Shown: positions 56,260-64,000 of the stretch, one piece after another
Position numbering within the stretch: the stretch's first letter is position 1
Layout: each line of letters starts with the position of its first letter
Notes under the pieces: generated by a model
The model's input: only the letters and a program-made list of their open reading frames with translations
The model's database searches: none
What the model was told of the DNA's origin: nothing
Assembly (NCBI RefSeq): GCF_003073045.1
Contig: NC_037597.1
Span: forward strand, 1,233,190-1,297,189
Direction of reading: 5' to 3'
DNA: 64,000 bases
Source: Pomacea canaliculata
Taxonomy: Eukaryota > Mollusca > Gastropoda > Architaenioglossa > Ampullariidae
Made by a program: the position numbers and the translations under genes

Positions 56260-59086
56260 CTACAGCAGCGCCTCCTTGGGTTTGTTGGCCAACTCCGCCT
56301 GCTGCTGGCGGTACGCCTCGGCCTGGCGCAGCATCTCCTGCTGCATCTTCAACATCTGCTTGGCGTCGCGCCGCCTGGCGACAATGTACTCGGGGTACGT
56401 CAAGTACCCGTCTTTGTCCACGTCATCCGTCTCCAAAACCTTGTCCACGACCTCTGTCAACAAACGATGTCATGTCCGTCTGATACACATCCATAGTCTG
56501 CCTTGACTTCCATTTCATATTTATTGTCATTATCCTACGTCTACATCCATTATTCTATTCATTGTCATTATACCGTGTCTTCTTTTTTTCTTTCTTCTTT
56601 TTTTCTTTTTTTTTTTAAACTGTCTGCATCATTTTCTATCCTTCCACGCGATTCGTCAATATTTACAATCTCAACAAACGGGACTGTCGAAAGCGAACAA
56701 AAGCTTCTACCGAGAACTAAGCAAGTACTTTGCCCCTTGTCTCTATCCATTTCCACTGTCTACTTCCATCCATTGTTACTAAGTTCTCTCCATTATTACT
56801 CATTTTCTTTCTGGCTTCCTGTCAATATCCGCCACCCTTGCTTTAACATCTTTCTCCTACTTAGAAGTTGTCACTTTTAATATTCTCTAATACGAAGATA
56901 AATTATTCTGGGTCTTAAAAAGACAGGTAAAAACTACTCACGCACAATGCCCTGCATAAACTGCAGGTACCTCTCCTTCTTCAGCTTGGCGATGTCGGGG
57001 GCCGTCTTGCCCTGCATCTCAAACGGCATCAGTTCCGGCGGCTGCATCATGTGGGTCAAGGCCTTCATGATCTCCTGGCCGTCCAGCAAGGTGTCGTTGT
57101 TGCTGTCGTGCAGCCTGACGGACAGCAAGACAATCAAAGGATCCCTTAGCTACCTTGTCTTAGGATCACATACACACAAATATTTGTATAATTATATCAA
57201 CATGCAGACGGCACAGAACACACACAATGCAACAAAAAAGATAATTGGAAGAGTTATTCTCAGAAATGGTGACAGATGTTACAAAACAGCTCTGTCACGA
57301 AAATTATTGCCAAGACAATCTAAAATTCTACTTAATTAATTGCAGAAAAAATATAATAAATAACAGTAAAAAGACGCACCGGAAATAGTGGAACTCCATC
57401 TCTTCTGGTGACAGGTCCTTGTTGATGTTGATCTCATTTTTCAAGTGTTCTCTGAGGTGCCTGAGAAATAAATCCCACAGGTGACCCACCACAGCAGATC
57501 AGAAAGAATCAAAAGTAAGACTTTTAAATAATTAAGTTTTCTTAATTAAGCAGAAACTTGCGAGAAAATATCTGCGATGCTATTAACAAAAAATAAAAAA
57601 AACTAATAAGGGGAAGCAACATCCTCGTTCTCTGTAAGGAACGTATTTCAGAGTTATCTACCATAGCACTATCAGGCTTTCTGCAGCATCGCAGTGTGTG
57701 TGTGATATCCTGTCTGTTATTATTATAATCATCAATTTGTATTTTTCCAGGCAGTCTCTTGGTAAGAAAGGAAAGACCATTGATGTGAAACTAAAGGACA
57801 GACCCTGGCTGACTCGCCATACCGCACATGGCAGCTGTGTACATGGCCGGCTGTCTGGCTGTCAATATAATCTAAGCTGATGGTTCTGAGTAAAACAATA
57901 ATGCTCTCCTTTCCAATCCCCATCCCCATCCCCCAACTCTGCTAGTTCTGCTTGAATGCGATCACCTGCCTTACTGCAACTCCACCTCCAAACTTTGTCA
58001 ATATTTGGGACTGCCTGCCACTGTAGTTTCATATTTTTGATATTTTTTTAATTTCAAGACTAAGGTTTGTAAAATTTTATTTTCAATATCTGTTCTTGTT
58101 TCACGCTGGTTTGTATGAAATTACGAGTGGTGAGATGGCTGCGTGGTGGTTTCAGCAATTCTATTACAGCGCAGGATCTGTCCAATAGTTTTAGGCCAGT
58201 GGACAGGACAACAAGCACAAACATCTTCAAACAAGTCACAAAAGGCCGCTTTCTGGGTGTGATAAAGCAAGAAATTATGGGCATGACACAGTCAGAAAAC
58301 AAGAGCGAAGAGCAATATTAATGGGTGTCATGAACGAGGAGGAGGTTGAGTGGGGGAGTCGCAACACATCAAAGTCTGGATGTTACCAAGAACAAATCAC
58401 GTGACAAGAAAAGTAAACTTCAAAGGTTTTGAAGACAAATTTTCCAAGCCCATTATGAACAAAGAAAACCGGTTCTGAGATCTAGAACTTTCTCTAGTAT
58501 CAGCTATTGAAAACAGTTTCAAAAGCACATCTTTTCCCATTTTTGTTTGTTTTCTGGATTGTGCAGGTTTCAAATGTTTACATGAAATACATTTAAAAAT
58601 TAATAATAAATAATAATTGCTTGTTTCTCTTCATTCTATTTTCATAGCATTTTATGACCATATTAATAGAGAAATCATGTTTAATCTATTCGTTATTGCA
58701 AATTGATGATTAATTATTAATAGTAACCTAGCAATAATTCAAATGATCAATACGAATTCATAATGGGGCTGATTTACAGTTCAGCAATACTCTTGAGTAA
58801 ATGAATGTGAATACACTGTCTTCTGTCGACAACATATTTGCAAGTAAGATGAATTATTATTATTTAATTAATTAATTTATTTATTTATTTGCATTCTCTC
58901 AGCTCAAAACGTTTAAGCTTACTCTTGATTTCCGACCACGTTTGGATCGTGAAAGCTTGTAGGTGGCTGCTGCATATTTTCGCTGTGATGACCCGCATGA
59001 CCTTTCACCTTCCAAGAGGTCATGATCAGCAATAGGGCGCAGCAAGCAACCGAGGAACCCACTTTAGTCACCATCGTCAGCAGCAT
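56260..59086 (-). CDS. MCFD2: MCFD2-like secreted EF-hand protein
   Basis: Minus-strand exons 59086-58923, 57460-57380, 57114-56942 and 56453-56260 (TAG) give 203 aa. A signal peptide covers residues 1-31 (core VACCALLLIMTSW). The MCFD2 signature follows: FHDPNVVGNQEHLREHL, then LSPEEMEFHYFRLHDSNND. Two canonical EF-hand loops occur at 85-96 (D-N-D-L-D-E ligand positions) and 150-161 (D-D-D-Y-T-E). MCFD2 binds the lectin LMAN1/ERGIC-53 and acts as a cargo receptor for ER-to-Golgi transport of secreted glycoproteins. Human MCFD2 is 146 aa and ends soon after EF2; here a 42-residue Gln/Lys/Glu-rich helix follows (DAKQMLKMQQEMLRQAEAYR and on). An acceptor at about 59112 suggests an upstream non-coding exon. 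CGREF1-type proteins are the main alternative. Confidence 0.85.
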
Positions 59087-59531
59087 GAAGCGGTGAGGTC
59101 ACAGGTCGCCTGGGTGAGCAATAATAAACGAAGAAGAGACAATTACAAACATAAAATCACACAATTCAAGATGTCAGCTCATTCCATTAGCTATGACTAT
59201 AAATGTCAGTGACTCGTTTCCCCATTGCCTAGCTGTCCGGCGGTGTGATGTGTGTCACGGAGGAGTATGTTATGTGTCCCTCGTGTCTGCTACAAGTCCA
59301 GAGCTAAGGTAAGTGGAAGCTGAAACACGCTGAGGTCAAAGTTTACGACATCGACGACTACCGGTAGTGACATGCATGAGTGATTGCAGCCGGAGACGCC
59401 ATTGACCTCTGTGGGTCTTCAAGATGAGGCTGCAGTGTAGCCACACACTTACACGTACATCATCTGTGAGTCGTCTGCTCGCTGCTGAGTGTAATTATCA
59501 TCGGTTTACAACGGAAATCCACTTTGTGTTC

Positions 59532-59693
59532 ATAGATTAACAAGTGTACTGTAGGTTCACACTGTTCACATTACACTTATTACTAGCTTACACGCACTTC
59601 GTAGTGTATTTAATAACGGCTGTGTCAATAGATTAACAAGTGTACTGTAGGTTCACATATTACACTTATCACTAGCTTACACGCACGTAAGTC
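59532..59693 (+). repeat. Tandem duplication, about 96-bp offset
   Basis: ATAGATTAACAAGTGTACTG at 59532 recurs at 59628, and both copies continue with TAGGTTCACA, ATTACACTTAT, CACTAGCTTACACGCAC-type sequence, with a few-base deletion in copy two. Confidence 0.85.
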
Positions 59694-59861
59694 CACGGGT
59701 ATAGCCAATGACTAATGATCAAAGACTGTTTATCAGCGGTTTTCACACTGTATATTGTATACATCCATTCTGGTTAGTGGACGCAAGTTTCATCACACAT
59801 ACCTGACAAGGTATGGTCGCTGCACCCGCTGACATCATCTCGTTGTCAGTGCACACCATTC

Positions 59862-59950
59862 ATACATTTTACAGTTACATACATCTTACATTCACATACA
59901 TTGTACATTTACATACATTTTACCGTTACATACATTGTACATTTGTACAG
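59862..59950 (+). repeat. Degenerate about 17-bp tandem repeat
   Basis: Five units built on TTACATACAT and TGTACATT words in a row, just upstream of the MCFD2-like gene. Confidence 0.75.
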
Positions 59951-60400
59951 GCTGCATGTGGCAGCTTCACGAAGCTCTCGACTTTGCGAGGGCAAAGCAT
60001 CCTTACACGACATGAACAAACATATTTTCTATGTTAATTTATTTACGAGGAGGAGGCGCAGGGCTGTCACGATTCACACACACAACGCTGAGCGTGACCT
60101 GTCAAGCGTGACAACCAGGCGGTCAGCCATATTGCACCTTCTCTGGCAGCATCCAGTCTCCGCCGGAGTCATTAGTTAATAACACGAGTTAATAATGATA
60201 ATCATCACAATAATAATAAGTACAGTCGGTGGTTGCAATCAAACACAAGCCAAGGCTACTCACCGGAGTCGTTGATACGCAGCAGACCAAAGTCCCACGT
60301 GACTCACTGACAGACGTCTTACCTGCAGCAGGTGAGAGAGGCTGACGGGAAAGTCCAAAGGACCAGCGTGTGCGGGACCGTGTCGTGGCAAGACAGTTGG

Positions 60401-61630
60401 GGGTGAAGGGGTTGGGGGAAGGGGCTTGCTAGCAAGTACAGGGCTTCATCTGCGGCTCGTCGTTTGGAAAACGCTGGTGTGGTAATAAACTCAACCACTC
60501 CGCCATTTTGTCGACTGCATTGCTTTGTTGAGCTGTGTATTTGTCAACAAAACCTAGGCCTTTGTCCATGGCCAACATCCGGTTTAGGATAAACAGGACG
60601 ATACTATATTTTATTATCAACTAACATAGGCTGTAAAGGTTATTATCGGCAAACATCAGCTCAGAGGTCGTGACTGTGAAGCCACTCGCCTCTCACACGC
60701 GCGTGCAAACAGAATATTGTAAACTCATCAGAGCTCAGATGTTGCGATGTAAGGAGTGTGAGACTAAAGCGGTGTGTAAGTGTGTGAGTGAAGGAGAGAG
60801 AGAGGGTGGGTGTTGGTTCTCCAAAGGGCTAACGTCTGTCGTTCTGATCCTCCAATATTCTAGTTTTCTGTCTGTGAAGAGGTTTAAGTCTGTTTGCTTC
60901 TTTCTTTTAACTTGAAGACACATTCCTGCTCACGTGTCATCTCACAAGGGGGAACCTGTACAGGTGGGTGCTTTAATTGCTGTAAGGGTAGTTACATGTG
61001 GCAGCAAGACGTATGTGAGGTGTATGGGAGGCGAGGAGGCCAGGAGGGAGGCACCTAGCGACTCAGCCACACAACTCGCTCCACGACATCCTCCCGCCCT
61101 GACGTCACCAAACTGCCAACTGTCCACGTGCCCCGGGGGCTCATCTGCTGCACTTGAAGCCAGTCGCCAGTCTCGTTAATGATGAAAAATCACCTGTCAA
61201 CAGACCTACACGCTGACTTCCTTTCTCAACGCGAGCATGCGCGGAAGATGACTTCCGCCTCTCGATACCCACGCACGCTACTTCCTGCTTCAGCAGCCGC
61301 CGAACTCAGCTGGCGAGTCAGTTCGAAGTATTTTTAAAGAATCGATCTTCCAATAATAATCCAGTCACTAGTCATCATAACTCAGTCCAGTGAATATTTT
61401 ACAACATTTTCCCCGACACTCTGATTTCACAAATGTCTTCTCATCTCATTTACCTGACGATGGGCGCTGCTGACATCAGTTACACTTCATTACAGCCACA
61501 GACAGACCACGTGTACCCCGGGTGACGGCACGAGACAGGGAACTGGACACAGCAACAGCAGCCGACTGAACGATGGAGGCTTTGCACCTTCGTAGTCGAT
61601 GCCGTGCGAGTTTTAATGTTTAGTGTGTAG
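60401..61630. other. Non-coding region, nothing recognised
   Basis: Mixed composition with GC-richer blocks around 61030-61300. No reading frame with a family signature. It may include distal regulatory sequence. Confidence 0.4.
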
Positions 61631-61639
61631 TTTACATGT

Positions 61640-62060
61640 CATTATGATTTGTGTCAAGAGTACAACTGGTGATTAGTGTAGATGTCACAGATGCCTTGAT
61701 GGTTAGTGTGTCACGTACACAGGTCGTCAGGGTCACTGTTGACATTCGATATTCGATAGATGAGTATGCGGTTAGTGTAGAGGTGACATGTGTCATTACA
61801 GATATGAGTATGTAATAAGTGTAGAGGTTACAAATGTCGTGGTTAGATAGAATACAGACATCCTGATTAGTGTATAGGTTGCAGATGTAATAATTAGCGG
61901 TTAAATTAAATATATGATCCTCACTGTGCAGGTTACAGATAAAGTAATGATCATTACAGAAAGTTCAGGTATGATAACCAGGGTGCGGGTTACAGATGTG
62001 GTGATCAGCATGGACCCTACACTAATGATGAGCATGAAGATTACAGCTGTGACAGAGATG
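61640..62060 (+). repeat. Highly degenerate minisatellite-like array
   Basis: Recurring words GATTAGTGTAGAGGT, GGTTACAGATGT and ATGATCA/GTGATCA occur at irregular 25-55 bp intervals for about 400 bp, consistent with an old, diverged tandem array. Confidence 0.55.
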
Positions 62061-62132
62061 TTGCGATTGTGTCTACAGTTCACTGGAGCTTATTGCTGCT
62101 TCTCTCTCGTCTTCACAAGTGAACTGTGTATT

Positions 62133-62221
62133 TGTGCGTGCGTGTGTGTCCATATGTGTGTGTGTGTGCGCGCGCTAAATGATGTTGACATAAAGCTGCA
62201 CACAAAAACATAACACACACG

Positions 62222-62300
<79 letters not shown>

Positions 62301-62318
62301 ACACACACACACGCACAG
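62133..62318. repeat. (GT)n followed by (CA)n, inverted dinucleotide arms
   Basis: A GT/GC-rich run at 62133-62175 is followed after about 37 bp by about 105 bp of CA repeats (62213-62318). The arms are complementary. Confidence 0.95.
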
Positions 62319-62329
62319 AGGTATACTTA

Positions 62330-62695
62330 ACGTTGCAAACACTCAGCATAAGAAAGGAGTTCTCTCCCCTTGATCCCCCAGTTACTCCCCCTGTCCATCT
62401 CGCGGCCTCTCCACACCCGCTCCTGGAGCGGACTTTTCTTCCAGCGGCAAATTCAATTTTTACTTCTCCCACCAGCGAAAACATAAAAAGCTGGGCAGAA
62501 AATGGAGAAAGTCCTCGACTGGGGGCTGAAGTGGGCCTCGGTGTGGCGGGCCGGCCGGAGCGAAATGGCCGCGCTAATGCAATGACCCTGGATGGCCATA
62601 TGCTGCCGGCCCTCCTCCTGCTGCACACCACGCGCCGCCCCACACTTACTCTCTTATTGTGGCACTGTATGCACCTCCACCTTAAATACACACTT
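62330..62695 (+). other. GC-rich island with open frames on both strands
   Basis: Unlike its AT-rich flanks this block is GC-rich (GGCGGGCCGGCCGG) and open on the plus strand for 121 codons (62333-62698) and on the minus strand for longer (through the CA repeat). Neither translation shows a recognisable domain. It could be a CpG-type promoter, an exon of a gene beyond the window, or a conserved non-coding element. Confidence 0.4.
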
Positions 62696-62971
62696 TAGTC
62701 ATCGCATCATCTTCTCTGTGGAAATGGACAGCACGGATCGTAGTCACAGGTGAGGCAGGTAATCACACTGAACGTTCAGTCAAACAACATCGACACTCGC
62801 TTCCCGGTTTGCTTTGAAATCCTCTCATACACCGTTAGTCCTATGTTTCACATGCCATTGTAAATAAACGACTCAGCTCTCCAGCTTTATAGCACAACTA
62901 ACTCAGTTTTTATCACTGAAACTCAAATCAAGTTTTGCCATTTAAGAGACAGAGGTCTTTATCTGAAATAG

Positions 62972-63020
62972 TTGTCTGTCTGTCTGTCTGTCTGTCTGTT
63001 GTCTGTCTGTCTGTCTGTCA
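62972..63020 (+). repeat. (CTGT)n microsatellite
   Basis: About 11 CTGT units with one interruption (GTTGTC). Confidence 0.95.
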
Positions 63021-63540
63021 GACGTTGGTCGTTACACAACTGACAACTCCAAAAACACAGAATTTGTGAGAGACTACCACCACTATTTTTTGTACACAAG
63101 TGCACTGCCATCCTCACCCTCTACACTTGCGGTGTTATTTATTATTAGGACAGTAAGATGATATTAATTTATTGTTTACTAAACATGTAACTATTAGACT
63201 TTAGTAATGTGATCTCACATTCTTTAAGTGGACATTTTTATTGTCCAATCTCTTAAATACCCCCAAGGGTTATTGATAAACATCTCTTCAAACTTACCTC
63301 ATTATTACTGTTATTGGAAGATAATACATAATACATGTTAATATAACATTATACATCGTTCGTTATAAAGAAGGATCTTTTACATCAGCATCACACAACT
63401 GGTTTGTAAATGGATATGATATGGATTTGACTCTTTCTTACTCAAAGTGCACCTGGCTTTACCAACTTTAGTCAAGTGTACACAGCCCTGCCTATATTTA
63501 TATATACATTAGTCAAGTGTACATGCAGACAGAGTGGACG
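63021..63540. other. Non-coding AT-rich stretch
   Basis: No gene or repeat recognised apart from a repeated AGTCAAGTGTACA word at about 63471 and 63511. Confidence 0.5.
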
Positions 63541-63620
63541 AGGAAGCAGGGCTGCAGACAGAGAGAAGGAGGAAGCAGGGCTGCAGACAGAGAGAAGGAG
63601 GAAGCAGGGCTGCAGACAGA
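63541..63620 (+). repeat. 29-bp minisatellite, about three copies
   Basis: AGGAAGCAGGGCTGCAGACA starts at 63541, 63570 and 63599, a period of 29 bp. The period is not a multiple of three, so the frame across it rotates and is unlikely to be coding. Confidence 0.92.
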
Positions 63621-64000
63621 GGACGGGACAAGAGACAAAGCAGTGTAACCTTTGGTGGACAGAAAACAAAAAGAAGTGCATGAAAGGCAATTGCAGGTGA
63701 GTGAAAGTGGTGTTGACGGACCTAATGGAAGGAGATGCCTTCACCCCTGGGGAAGAAGCAACTGCCACTAAAAGAATGTTCTGACTTAAAAGGTCAGACC
63801 TGCATGGCGTTGCCAGGCAACCAGAAGTGTGTACACTGTCCCAGTCGCAACATCTCTCCCCTCTCTCCATACAACCGCTGTCTGCCGGAGTTAGAGAGAA
63901 GGAGCGAGGGGGATAGTAAGAGAGAGAGTGAGAAAAAGATCTGAAAATACCGATTCTATGCAAGTGTATGTGTGTGTGTGGTGTCTGCGTAATGTGATGT

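Larger units (their letters stand above)
59090..60400 (-). promoter_or_regulatory. Putative 5' UTR exon and promoter region of MCFD2-like gene
   Basis: On the minus strand an acceptor (CTCACCCAG|GCG) lies 26 nt before the ATG. Candidate donors are GTGAGT at 60263-60258 and GTAAGA at 60322-60317, each preceded by GC-richer sequence. This fits one or two non-coding first exons near 60264-60400. Inferred from splice strings only. Confidence 0.4.

Overview
The window looks like nuclear DNA of an intron-rich, AT-rich metazoan, most likely a mollusc and probably a gastropod. The gene repertoire and exon architecture are animal. The transposon remnants (RNase H-bearing and EN-RT LINEs, a tRNA-derived SINE, hAT-like MITEs) and the neighbouring fibrinogen-related and C1q-like coding regions are typical of lophotrochozoans. 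I cannot name a species. There is no sign of prokaryotic genes, rRNA genes, intact tRNA genes or CRISPR arrays.

Four complete genes, one gene missing only its 5' start exon, and one broken coding remnant can be reconstructed exon by exon with consistent phases. (1) TTC27 (+, 1293-17916, 23 exons) is a TPR-repeat protein; it carries a probable one-base frameshift in exon 17. (2) An FSIP1-like gene (-, 31356-18717, 14 exons, 700 aa) lies tail-to-tail with TTC27. (3) RIOX1/NO66 (+, 32048-41889, 18 exons, 763 aa) is a JmjC ribosomal oxygenase with an intact HxD...H iron triad; it lies head-to-head with FSIP1 across about 690 bp, suggesting a shared promoter region. (4) A secreted fibrinogen-related-domain protein (+, 47979-50701, 4 exons, 254 aa). 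(5) An MCFD2-like secreted EF-hand protein (-, 59086-56260, 4 coding exons, 203 aa). (6) A C1q-like coding remnant with the middle of the domain missing (54245-54529).

Region by region: 1-18 kb is TTC27, with introns colonised by a MITE family, a SINE, LINE pieces, a 19-bp-arm hairpin and an antisense copy of the exon 22 splice-donor region. 18-31 kb is FSIP1-like, with two hAT-type MITEs with target-site duplications and a 50-nt LINE tail flanked by a perfect 13-bp duplication. 32-42 kb is RIOX1, with another LINE fragment. 42-48 kb is mostly intergenic with one 370-bp inverted-repeat element. 48-51 kb is the FReD gene. 51-56 kb is sparse. 56-60 kb is MCFD2-like. 60-64 kb is non-coding DNA rich in microsatellites and minisatellites, with one GC-rich island.

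The genes do not form an evident pathway. TTC27, RIOX1 and MCFD2 are conserved housekeeping-type functions, FSIP1 is a sperm-flagellum-associated family, and the FReD and C1q-like sequences belong to lectin-like families used in invertebrate immunity. I see no obvious new system. The most unusual signals are the inverted exon/donor copy in TTC27, the frameshift, two GC-AG introns in adjacent genes, the MITE family that carries a consensus splice donor, and the truncated C1q reading frame.
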